This document shows, in pieces, positions 11,170 to 18,641 of a stretch of 60,911 bases of DNA (position 1 is the stretch's first letter; each line of letters begins with the position of its first letter). The position numbers and the translations under genes were made by a program. Origin of the DNA: Gammaproteobacteria bacterium (GTDB lineage: Bacteria; Pseudomonadota; Gammaproteobacteria; Xanthomonadales; SZUA-36); contig JAJFLA010000039.1 of NCBI GenBank assembly GCA_021772935.1, positions 1-60,911 of the forward strand, read 5' to 3'. The notes below the pieces were generated by a model that was not told the origin of the DNA, did no database searches, and saw only the letters and a program-made list of their open reading frames with translations.

Positions 11170-12156
11170 TCAAACTGATGCCGGTTGATACAGCTGGCGA
11201 GCACAATAACTGGCACCTAGAAGTCCAGGCTGCGGGTGTAAAATTAATAGGGTTGGCGTTCTCTCCATCAACGAACGGTGGCGACCCTTGTTTTCAAAAC
11301 CTGATCTGAAACTGCTGGTTTTAAGCTGATCGGGATAGCGCTTGAGGATGCCACCAGCCAGGTAGATTCCATCATATGCCCCCAGCGTCAGCGCCAGATT
11401 GCCGGCAACCTGGCCCAGCGCTTCATAAAAAAGCTGCAATGCTTCTGCCGCGTACACATCCTGGTTGGCTAAAGCCCGCTCAAAAACCTGCGCTGCAGTA
11501 ATCTGTGTCGTCGGATCACCATGAATTTTTTGCAACGCCCAATAAATATTTTCCAGCCCCGGACCCGACAGCAAGCGTTCATCTGATACTCGCTCAAAAC
11601 GTTTCCGTAGCTGCTTTAACACTTCAAACTGGATATGTGTCTCCGGCGCAAACCCAACATGACTACCTTCTCCCACGATCGTGTGAAGACTACCCTCACG
11701 CCCTGATAAACCAGCAACACCCAGACCAGTACCCGGACCAAGCACGCCCACGGTAAATTCCTTTTTGTCTTTTATGTTTGATAAGCCAAGTCCAACAGTG
11801 GCAAGATCACCATCTCCCAGCAGCGGTATGGAACTGGCGATTGCTTCAAAATCATTGAGCAATTGAACCCTGGACGAGGTGAAGTGATGCTGCAGTTCCT
11901 GAGTGTCGATGCTCCAGTGATTGTTGGTGAAGCGCACACTTTGGTCCACGATTGGTCCAGCCACCGCAAGGCACACAACCGCCGGATTCGGGGTGTTGGT
12001 ATGACGCAAGTAATCATTGATCGCCTCCGCCGCGGTCTCGTACTCAGCACAGCGCAATGTCATTTCATTCGAATAAGCTGAGCCATTGGGATCAACCAGA
12101 GCAAAACGCGCACTGGTACCACCAATATCCCCGACCAGGAGGCTTGCATCAGTCAT
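11170..12156 (-). CDS. glk: Glucokinase
   Basis: ATP-dependent glucokinase of the bacterial Glk family (about 328 residues), making glucose-6-phosphate in the cytoplasm. The phosphate-1 motif LVGDIGGTSARFALV is at the N-terminus, with LGPGTGLGVAGL and EGSHVGFAP further on. I prefer ATG 12156 because the protein then begins just before the phosphate motif, as in E. coli Glk; a GTG four codons upstream (12168) is possible, and neither has a clear Shine-Dalgarno. It is the first gene of the operon, so the promoter and any control site for all seven genes probably lie in 12157-12617. Confidence 0.92.
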   Translation of the reverse strand: MTDASLLVGDIGGTSARFALVDPNGSAYSNEMTLRCAEYETAAEAINDYLRHTNTPNPAVVCLAVAGPIVDQSVRFTNNHWSIDTQELQHHFTSSRVQLLNDFEAIASSIPLLGDGDLATVGLGLSNIKDKKEFTVGVLGPGTGLGVAGLSGREGSLHTIVGEGSHVGFAPETHIQFEVLKQLRKRFERVSDERLLSGPGLENIYWALQKIHGDPTTQITAAQVFERALANQDVYAAEALQLFYEALGQVAGNLALTLGAYDGIYLAGGILKRYPDQLKTSSFRSGFENKGRHRSLMERTPTLLILHPQPGLLGASYCARQLYQPASV

Positions 12157-12284
12157 TGCTTTGCCCACTGGGTAGGGCAGCCTGTATCACCAAAGATGAT
12201 CAGGTCAAATGAGTCTGTTGGGATTAATTGGGCCATCAGGAAGTTCCATTATTTTGTTTGCCCAGGATCGGCCAAGGGCCTATA

Positions 12285-12340
12285 ACGGTCAACACCACCG
12301 TCTCAGAGTAATAGCAGGCTAGATGTGTCGATGTTGACAC
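12285..12340. promoter_or_regulatory. Two short inverted repeats upstream of glk
   Basis: The leader of the glycogen operon contains two small dyads: ACGGT-N7-ACCGT at 12285-12301 and GTGTC-N6-GACAC at 12325-12340. Either could be an operator, but the arms are only five bases and no regulator gene is next to them. I could not place a convincing -35/-10 pair. Confidence 0.25.
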
Positions 12341-12373
12341 GCAAGTTACTGCAAACGTATTCAGGACTGGTTA

Positions 12374-12618
12374 GCCCGGACATTTCACCAGGGTGGACGG
12401 TGGAGTCATATATTTTCATGTGAAACAAATGAATGGTGTACATGCATAGTAATTCTCAAATAAAACACTTTGTCCTATCCGGTTTTGCACAGCATCTGGC
12501 TTCACATTTCGGTCGATCCTCCTCGCACCATAGCTGAAGCTATGCTGCTTCGAACGATCAACCAAACTGTTTTGCCAGCTACAGCGCAATTCCCGTATCC
12601 CTGGTGAAATGTCCGGGC
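12374..12618. mobile_element. MITE-like element with 20-bp perfect terminal inverted repeats
   Basis: A 245-bp non-coding element whose ends are the perfect inverted repeat GCCCGGACATTTCACCAGGG (12374-12393 and its complement at 12599-12618). A TA dinucleotide flanks both sides (12372-12373 and 12619-12620), as expected for Tc1/mariner/IS630-type TA target duplication; that family link is inference. The interior contains a small hairpin (ATAGCTGAAGCTAT) and no transposase. The right junction continues as GCCCGG, repeating the first six bases of the terminus, so the exact boundary is uncertain. The TAG stop of the halogenase gene uses the right TA and the element's terminal base. Confidence 0.7.
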
Positions 12619-14129
12619 TAGCCCGGTGACCGGCAGTTTCTGCGGATATATTTATCATGAGTGGGCATCGTGTTGACTGCTTCCTTGATAACACGATGCA
12701 AACCAGCCAGTCGACGCTCTGCATCAACTTCGGTGCGCTCATCCACCAACGGATCATAGCGTTGTGGCCAATTTCCCTGACCAACATGCACTGCCAGCCA
12801 ATTCGGGTTCTGGAACAATTCGAAACCTTTGCTTACCAACCGACCATAGCGTCTGAAATGATCAATCTTGTATTGCAGCGTGTCGGGTATCGACATGTTG
12901 GCAACATAACGCCACAGTTCAGTATCCTTACGCTCCGTTATGCAATAGTGCAGGATAATAAAATCCCGGATACGCTCGAACTCCTGCACCGTCAGACGAT
13001 TGAATTCCTCGATCACCAAGGGATCAAAATCACGGTCGGGGAACAAGGCGAGAAAACGTGTAATACCAGATTGAATCAGGTGTAGTGCAGTGGATTCCAA
13101 GGGCTCCATAAAGCCACCTGAGAGGCCGATTGCAATACAGTTACGATTCCAAAACTGCTTACGTCTGCCAGTGGTGAACCGAAGTAAGCGCGGGTCCGCA
13201 AGCGGTTTACCATCCAGGTTGGCCATCAGGGTCGCAGCGGCCTCATCATCAGAGATGTAATCACTGCAATAGACATGCCCGTTGCCGGTGCGGTGTTGCA
13301 AAGGAATACGCCATTGCCAACCGGCATCTCTCGCCGTGGAACGTGTATGCGGCACCAACTCACCCGTCCTTTCACACGCGACAACCTGTGCACTGTTAAC
13401 CGGTAACCAATGGCTCCAGTCCTCAAAGCCTGTTTCCAGCGCCCGCTCTATCAACAAAGCCCTGAAGCCTGAGCAATCAATAAATAGATCGGCGGCGATT
13501 TTAAGCCCATCTTCCATCACGACATGTTTAATAAAGCCACTTTCAGCATCCAGCTTTACATCAACGACACGCCCCTCAGACCGCGTCACACCACGCACCT
13601 CTGAGTACTTTCGCAAATATTTTGCATACAGTCCGGCATCAAAATGATAGGCATAATCATAGGTAGATTGAACCTGCTGTGGATCCCGGGTCGGTCGACT
13701 GAAGCGACCATGAGAAGCGGCAACCCAGGCCATTGAATACTCATCCAGCGGTGTTGTATCGCCCATGGAACGGGCCCGTAACCAATAATGATGTAAAGGC
13801 ACCTTGTCAAAATCGGCACCATACTGACCAAAAGGGTGAAAATAACGGTGGTCCTTCTTGCCCCAGTTCACAAACTGAATACCCAGCTTGTAGGTCCCCT
13901 GCGTATGTTTCAGAAAATCATGTTCATCGATACCCAGGCTGGCATTAAAACTTTTCAATGGTGGGATGGTGGCTTCACCCACCCCTACAATCCCGATATC
14001 ATCTGATTCGATCAACTCGATCTGACAGGCACCGGTAAGGTTCTTTGCCAGTGCGGCAGCCGTCATCCAACCGGCCGAGCCGCCGCCAATGATGGCGATA
14101 CGACGGATATTTCTATTATTCTTGTCCAT
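12618..14129 (-). CDS. Flavin-dependent tryptophan-halogenase family protein
   Basis: 503-residue protein of the flavin-dependent halogenase family. The FAD motif IIGGGSAGWMTAAALAK is at residues about 13-29 (GGGSAG 15-20). Lys81 (GTYKLGIQF) matches the catalytic lysine of PrnA-type enzymes, and the family signature WxWxIP is WQWRIP at 271-276. All core features needed for FADH2-dependent halogenation are therefore present; the substrate is unknown. No flavin reductase is adjacent. Its relatives in sugar-utilisation loci often sit near Asp/Asn hydroxylases (recalled), and one lies just upstream here. The stop codon falls at the end of the MITE-like element, so the C-terminus may have been altered by that insertion. 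Confidence 0.85.
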   Translation of the reverse strand: MDKNNRNIRRIAIIGGGSAGWMTAAALAKNLTGACQIELIESDDIGIVGVGEATIPPLKSFNASLGIDEHDFLKHTQGTYKLGIQFVNWGKKDHRYFHPFGQYGADFDKVPLHHYWLRARSMGDTTPLDEYSMAWVAASHGRFSRPTRDPQQVQSTYDYAYHFDAGLYAKYLRKYSEVRGVTRSEGRVVDVKLDAESGFIKHVVMEDGLKIAADLFIDCSGFRALLIERALETGFEDWSHWLPVNSAQVVACERTGELVPHTRSTARDAGWQWRIPLQHRTGNGHVYCSDYISDDEAAATLMANLDGKPLADPRLLRFTTGRRKQFWNRNCIAIGLSGGFMEPLESTALHLIQSGITRFLALFPDRDFDPLVIEEFNRLTVQEFERIRDFIILHYCITERKDTELWRYVANMSIPDTLQYKIDHFRRYGRLVSKGFELFQNPNWLAVHVGQGNWPQRYDPLVDERTEVDAERRLAGLHRVIKEAVNTMPTHDKYIRRNCRSPG

Positions 14130-14161
14130 AAAAACCAGTTTAACAACTTTAGACTGAATTC

Positions 14162-14222
14162 ATTAACCTACATACGTATTCATACCGATGGGGCGACAAA
14201 CAGTCCGCTCTTGTAGGTTAAT
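14162..14222. repeat. Perfect 11-bp inverted repeat before the halogenase gene
   Basis: ATTAACCTACA at 14162-14172 and its exact complement at 14212-14222 face each other across 39 bases, filling the gap between the hydroxylase stop and the halogenase start. It has no T-tract, so it is not an obvious terminator. It could be an operator pair or an RNA stem controlling the halogenase; function unknown. Confidence 0.5.
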
Positions 14223-14233
14223 TGACGATGCTT

Positions 14234-14989
14234 TTATTTCGCGTAAAAACCTTTCTCCCAGCGCTCATGGTTTCGACGAGCATCTCGCACCAGCGGACTG
14301 TAGCCAGCTGCAAACACCAGCAAACGATTCAACCAACTGATCGGCCACGCGCATGGCCGCAGGAAATCAATGAACAACACAACACGCTCGCCATCGGTGT
14401 CATTGTGTACTTCATGCTCAAGGGCATCGTCAAAAACCAGTACCTCACCGGGTTGCCAAAAACGCCGTTCCGAGGCCACACGTATCCAGCACTGTTCGGC
14501 GGGTTCCGGTATCACCAGACCCAGATGCAAACGTAGCACGCCATTGTAAGGCCCCCGGTGTGGTGGTAGTTTTTTACCCGGCTCAAGGATAGAAAAGAAT
14601 GCGGTTCGTAGATCGGGGATGTGGCGCAATGCCTTGTTAGTGGCAGGGCATTGTTCCAGGTTTCGTTCACAACGAAAGCCGTACCCCATTAGCATGAACG
14701 TTTTCCAGTGATCATCCTTGCTGATATAACCAACTTCCTTCGAAATGTCCTGAAAAGCTGGCAATTGATCCCGCATGGCGCGCACCGCATCCGCCTCGGC
14801 ACGCACCGCCGACCACTCAGATTTCAATTCTGCCAACCATGGGAAATAGGCTTCGTCAAAGAACGCTGTAGTACCAACGAGCGAGCTTCCCGCCACGCGG
14901 CGCTCCATCCAGTTGATAAGGCCAAAAACCACTTTTCCCAAAAAAGTGGTTGGTTGATTAAATGGGCGCTCGTCTTGGCTCATTGACAT
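14234..14989 (-). CDS. Aspartyl/asparaginyl beta-hydroxylase family dioxygenase
   Basis: 251-residue 2-oxoglutarate/Fe(II) dioxygenase of the AspH/LpxO/OlsC superfamily. The core reads LPPHRGPYNGVLRLHLGL (His144) and DDALEHEVHN followed by Arg202, the expected metal and 2-oxoglutarate ligands. Residues about 16-40 and 215-230 are hydrophobic, suggesting membrane association, as in LpxO. The start overlaps the NRDE gene; a second ATG at 14983 would give an ATGA overlap. Family members hydroxylate lipid acyl chains (LpxO, OlsC, OlsD) or peptide Asp/Asn. Being at the end of an acyltransferase operon favours a lipid substrate, but the halogenase next to it leaves the alternative open. Confidence 0.82.
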   Translation of the reverse strand: MSMSQDERPFNQPTTFLGKVVFGLINWMERRVAGSSLVGTTAFFDEAYFPWLAELKSEWSAVRAEADAVRAMRDQLPAFQDISKEVGYISKDDHWKTFMLMGYGFRCERNLEQCPATNKALRHIPDLRTAFFSILEPGKKLPPHRGPYNGVLRLHLGLVIPEPAEQCWIRVASERRFWQPGEVLVFDDALEHEVHNDTDGERVVLFIDFLRPCAWPISWLNRLLVFAAGYSPLVRDARRNHERWEKGFYAK

Positions 14990-15726
14990 GAGTCTCTGCG
15001 GAGTAAGCGAAGATTATAGTAGCCGGCCCCCTCGCAGGGTGAAATATCAGCTTGCGGTGAATAATGAAAGCGTGCCATCTGATCATCCATGGAAACTATA
15101 ATCTGTGAAATACTGTGTGTGCAGGCATCAGGGCGCGACATTCGTATGCCTGTCGCACCAGCATCACCTTCATGCCTGTGAAAAGCGCTAAGCTGTGCGG
15201 GGCTTGCTGCGGCCATATCACCGACCAGCATGGCAAAGGTCTCATGACGCGACTTTGCAACGGTCTTTGATCGAAATGCGGAAGTGGTCAGCATAGCGCC
15301 AGATGGGTTGAGTGTGGTGGAAATACAGTTCTGGCCATTCCAGCTTAAAACCGTCGCTTCATTTTTTCCCGAAACAACCAGGTGAAAGGGTGGAAAGTCT
15401 GCCAGTGGCATGGCCTCAACACGGCTGATCGCTGCAGCCACGCTGGCACAGTCAGAACAACTCAGAGGCAACATTCCACGCGAGCTTGGATCCACCTTAG
15501 TTACCGCTTGCGAGGCTGCGTAATTATTCAACAACCCAATACTGATCCCGTGTGCGTTGACAAGTAACCAGGTCCCGCCCCGTTCACCATCGGTAGGGGA
15601 AAGATACTCTACACCGTTTCTCTGTTGTAAGGTGGGTGCTCGTGCAGCAGCACGACTGCGGTTCTCATCGCGGTTGAAAAACAGCACATAGCTATTTTCC
15701 AACGGCTTCCAGCTTAGGGTGCACAT
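14980..15726 (-). CDS. NRDE (TANGO2-type) family protein
   Basis: 248-residue member of the NRDE/TANGO2 family, named for the motif seen here as FFNRDENRSR. I start at ATG 15726 so that the protein begins Met-Cys-Thr-Leu; a cysteine directly after the initiator is typical of this family. RGGTWLLVNAHG and GLLNNY are further family-like segments. In eukaryotes TANGO2 has been linked to haem and lipid handling; the bacterial role is not established. It overlaps the DinB-like gene by 13 bases and the hydroxylase gene by about 10, so all three are probably translated together. Confidence 0.85.
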   Translation of the reverse strand: MCTLSWKPLENSYVLFFNRDENRSRAAARAPTLQQRNGVEYLSPTDGERGGTWLLVNAHGISIGLLNNYAASQAVTKVDPSSRGMLPLSCSDCASVAAAISRVEAMPLADFPPFHLVVSGKNEATVLSWNGQNCISTTLNPSGAMLTTSAFRSKTVAKSRHETFAMLVGDMAAASPAQLSAFHRHEGDAGATGIRMSRPDACTHSISQIIVSMDDQMARFHYSPQADISPCEGAGYYNLRLLRRDSCQ

Positions 15727-16226
15727 TCGGCAAGCTGTGTCGCACAATGGCGTAGGGTTGAAGCCGCAACACCAAACTCATTCCCAACAGAAAAACCATG
15801 CAAACGGCAAATTACAGCTACAAGGGCATAATGATGAGTGGTATGACTCAACAGAAACTCAAGTTCACGCTTGGCCGAGGAACTGGCCTGCCCCGGACCA
15901 ACATCTCTTTCCACTAACAAGCAAGCATCATCCGGGGTTTCCGCCAGCTTCTCCAGACGCTCTCGCAACTTTGACATCTCAGCAATCGCATACACGCGGT
16001 CCTGTTCAAGACGAGTGTCCCGCTGACGTGCTGCATAATCGATGCAGCCACTTTCCAGCCCATTCAGGAAACAGGCATAGTGGTCCAGGTTATGACGTAT
16101 ATGTGTACCGATAGCACTCTGGAATACGGGCGGTGCAGGCTGGGTGTAAGCCAAATCACTCAGGTGTTGCAAGAGCATTTCACCTTGTTGCAAAGCCTCG
16201 ATATTCTCTCTGAGATTTATTTTCAT
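15714..16226 (-). CDS. DinB-like (YfiT/DinB four-helix) protein
   Basis: 170-residue protein resembling the DinB/YfiT metal-binding four-helix family. Histidines are placed as in that family: GTHIRHNLDHY near residue 45 and SHTTHHYALVAVI near residue 130, which could bind a divalent metal. Family members include thiol-dependent transferases and proteins of unknown role; nothing here identifies the substrate. The start overlaps the GNAT gene stop by 4 bases (ATGA), and the end overlaps the NRDE gene, so it belongs to the acyltransferase operon. Function remains open. Confidence 0.7.
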   Translation of the reverse strand: MKINLRENIEALQQGEMLLQHLSDLAYTQPAPPVFQSAIGTHIRHNLDHYACFLNGLESGCIDYAARQRDTRLEQDRVYAIAEMSKLRERLEKLAETPDDACLLVERDVGPGQASSSAKRELEFLLSHTTHHYALVAVICRLHGFSVGNEFGVAASTLRHCATQLAECAP

Positions 16227-17020
16227 GTCTGGCTCTGTACCGGGTCAGCATCAGGCTTGTATGCGAGATAAGCCCCGCCATCTTCACCGAGAAAAGTAGA
16301 TATGGTCTTTGGGGAGGCCTTGTCCATGTCAACCATGAGTAGCAGACCTGGTGTATTGTTGAAGTTGGGATCGACGGCAACGCAATGGAATTTTGCACCA
16401 ATCTTGTGATATTGCTTGACCAGGATGGGTAGGTCCTTACCGTCTGCATCCAGGCCACGGACACAGGCCGAAAGTGTTTTGAGATCGAGCTTTCCTTGTT
16501 CCTTTTGATAGCTCAACCATTCCGGATGCAACAACTGAGGCAGCGCGAGACGTGGGCGTAAACAGGGCAATGGTTCGATCAGCTCTGCGCACATCAAGGC
16601 AACGGCACGATCGTCGTACTGGCGTGATAGTGATACCGTGCCATACAAACGTCGATATTGAGGATGTGCGACCAGGAAACATCCAATCCCCCGCCATAAT
16701 AGATACAAGGAATGGAAGCTTTTTTGGTGTTCCGGCACCACGAACGAGCGACCTAGTTCAAGTGCGGGTGGCATGCTGTCATAAAACTGATCGTCAAACT
16801 CAAACATCTGTGTCAGGTAAATGCTGCTTGCTCCATGCGCTCGCAAGCAATCAGTTCTGCCCAGCCGGTACGCTCCTACCAGTGAATGTAGCTCATTATC
16901 CCAGACAAAAAGTTGTACGTAGGTCTGGTCGAAATCATCTCCATCCCGGGGCTCACCACTACCTTCGTCATATAGGCGGAACACTCTTTCACGCTCACGT
17001 GCAATGTCTTTCATTAACAC
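16223..17020 (-). CDS. GNAT-type N-acyltransferase (OlsB/hemolysin-like), likely C-terminal half of a PlsC-GNAT fusion
   Basis: Acyl-ACP-dependent N-acyltransferase domain of the ornithine/glycine-lipid type (OlsB/GlsB, COG3176-like). Recognised from VQLFVWDNELHSLVGAYRLG, ALELGRSFVVPEHQ and LYLLWRGIGCFL, which carry the acyl-ACP N-acyltransferase pattern. The 265-codon frame can only begin at GTG 17020 or ATG 17014, but the same frame continues upstream as FSVFYAQAQQIP up to a TAA at 17057-17059 and then into the PlsC-like gene. FSVFYAQAQQIP resembles the linker of fused PlsC-GNAT proteins (recalled). No good ribosome binding site precedes the GTG. It may be a separately initiated protein, a broken half, or made by readthrough. 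Confidence 0.75.
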   Translation of the reverse strand: MLMKDIARERERVFRLYDEGSGEPRDGDDFDQTYVQLFVWDNELHSLVGAYRLGRTDCLRAHGASSIYLTQMFEFDDQFYDSMPPALELGRSFVVPEHQKSFHSLYLLWRGIGCFLVAHPQYRRLYGTVSLSRQYDDRAVALMCAELIEPLPCLRPRLALPQLLHPEWLSYQKEQGKLDLKTLSACVRGLDADGKDLPILVKQYHKIGAKFHCVAVDPNFNNTPGLLLMVDMDKASPKTISTFLGEDGGAYLAYKPDADPVQSQT

Positions 17021-17056
17021 GGGAATTTGTTGGGCCTGTGCATAGAAAACTGAAAA

Positions 17057-17992
17057 TTATTTAAAATCCAGCAATCGTTGCTGTTTGGGTAAAGCAGCCA
17101 ACTCCTGTTCAATGAGTGTTGCTTCACTAAGGGCCGCCAATGGTGCCAGGTGTGCAGAAACAATCGGGTTATCCGTCCGCTCCCGAGTGCGTGCTTGCAA
17201 AAGGTATGTCATCAAACGTGCGTAACGTGTCAGTGATCGTGCATCCAGATGACGCCACGCATTTTCAGGGATGGCATGACCCAGCTCGAATCGTACGCTC
17301 TTACCCTTCATGCGAATAAGCTCGCGAGGTAGCAGCAATAGCTTGGAACGGTCCCACAAATTACCAAGAGCTTGAAACATTGGGCTGTTGGCACCGTTGA
17401 AAAACACCGGCAATATGGGTGCACCGGTGCGTTTAGCAAGATGGCCGACGATACGGTTCCATTCACCATCCTGGACACGATCGCCGCCACGAGGGCGAAA
17501 TGAAACCTTGCCTGCAGGAAAAATGACCAGCACACCACCTTTGCCAAGATGGTCTTCACACTGACGGATAGGTGCAAGATTTCGCTGGCTGACTTTTAAC
17601 GGGTTAATGGCAACAAAAATCGGCTGCAATTCACGAAAAACCTGCAGGCCGGTATTGGCCAGAAATTTGATATCTGTTCGCACAGCTTTGAGTGCTTGCG
17701 CCAACACCAACATCTCGACCCCGCCGAAGGGGTGGTTGCTTACCACCAGCAGTGGTCCCTTTTTTGGGATGCGATCCTCTATTTCAAAGGGTCCGGATTG
17801 TGCACGTATATCCAGCAAGCCAAGACCGCCCTCCACAAACTCAAATGGCGACAAACCTTGTAACTGGCTATATACCTGATCCACCGCTGGCAAACCAAGC
17901 AGTCGATCCGCCAGTGGCGCTAAAGTCTTCAGCCAAGCCGGTGTCCCACGCGGCGCCAGCGCGCGCAAACTAATTCGTGTTTCAGTACGCAT
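17057..17992 (-). CDS. PlsC-like acyltransferase (OlsA/GlsA type), N-terminal half of a probable fusion
   Basis: 311-residue 1-acyl-glycerol-phosphate-type O-acyltransferase. The catalytic motif is SNHPFGGVEM (His87, Glu93), the acceptor-phosphate-like block reads IFPAGKVSFRP, and PILPVFFNGANS follows; HPFGG..E and FPAG are the variants found in the aminolipid branch rather than classical PlsC (recalled). It ends LLDFK-TAA, and the next codons in the same frame begin the GNAT domain; together they would make 589 residues, near the size of known fused proteins. It is first of an operon with GNAT, DinB-like, NRDE and hydroxylase genes. Likely role: O-acylation of an N-acyl amino acid at the inner membrane. 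Confidence 0.78.
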   Translation of the reverse strand: MRTETRISLRALAPRGTPAWLKTLAPLADRLLGLPAVDQVYSQLQGLSPFEFVEGGLGLLDIRAQSGPFEIEDRIPKKGPLLVVSNHPFGGVEMLVLAQALKAVRTDIKFLANTGLQVFRELQPIFVAINPLKVSQRNLAPIRQCEDHLGKGGVLVIFPAGKVSFRPRGGDRVQDGEWNRIVGHLAKRTGAPILPVFFNGANSPMFQALGNLWDRSKLLLLPRELIRMKGKSVRFELGHAIPENAWRHLDARSLTRYARLMTYLLQARTRERTDNPIVSAHLAPLAALSEATLIEQELAALPKQQRLLDFK

Positions 17993-18009
17993 AACAGTAC
18001 ATTTAATCC

Positions 18010-18270
18010 CTAGGAGCCTGTCGGACTTAACATGATCTACTCGGCAAACAGCTCCTGCGTTGCTCTACCTCCTGCTTCCCTGCAGTCGTACGGAATAGCC
18101 GAGTTTGGCCAGATTCTCCGCTCTTTTGCGTCACACGCGGTCCCATAATTTGCTTAAAAGACCGAAAAACCTGACTCAAATCGGCTTTTACCCCAGGGCA
18201 CTTTCTCTTAATGCTGAGCATCAATTCACCTTGCCCTCGCTACGATCCGTCAAACCCGACAGGTTCCTAG
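18010..18270. mobile_element. MITE-like element with imperfect inverted ends and CTAG flanks
   Basis: A 261-bp segment bounded by CTAG (18010-18013 and 18267-18270). Immediately inside are imperfect inverted repeats, GAGCCTGTCGGACTT on the left and the complement of GAACCTGTCGGGTTT on the right. CTAG as a 4-bp duplicated target is typical of the IS5 group (recalled), so this may be a non-autonomous IS5-related element. It has no convincing gene: a 65-codon minus-strand frame inside has no family resemblance. It lies just upstream of the PlsC-like gene, where it could supply or displace a promoter. Confidence 0.6.
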
Positions 18271-18641
18271 CGGTCATGGTCTTTGGCCAATTCAGTCATT
18301 CATGACCAATCATGGCTTATAGGAACCCTCAGCATCCATGGAACATGGACTGCTCAGACTCTCTCATTTAAACCACTTGCAAGACAAGATCGAATTATCG
18401 CTTGGTTTCTTTCACACAAATTAATAATTTTGGATAATTCAAGGTTATTAAATCAAGCGGAGAACGGGATGCCCCCCATCGGCTCTGGTTGCAGTGCATC
18501 ACACGCCCGCCTGATCACAAACAACCTTGTCTGGAACCTTTTTCTCATGGTGAAATCTCACCTACTCCTGCCTATTACTGATTTCCACTTGTCAGTTGAA
18601 CAGATTAAACTCGGTCTCTCTAATAAATACATGGAAATAAT
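18271..18641. other. Intergenic region upstream of the RND adaptor gene
   Basis: No gene is supported here; a 120-codon plus-strand frame has no start signal or family resemblance. An AT-rich patch with the dyad-like TTAATAATTTTGG...GGTTATTAAAT lies near 18420-18450. TTGAAC and TAATAA at 18597-18628 resemble promoter boxes but with 19 bases between them, so a promoter is only possible. Confidence 0.3.
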
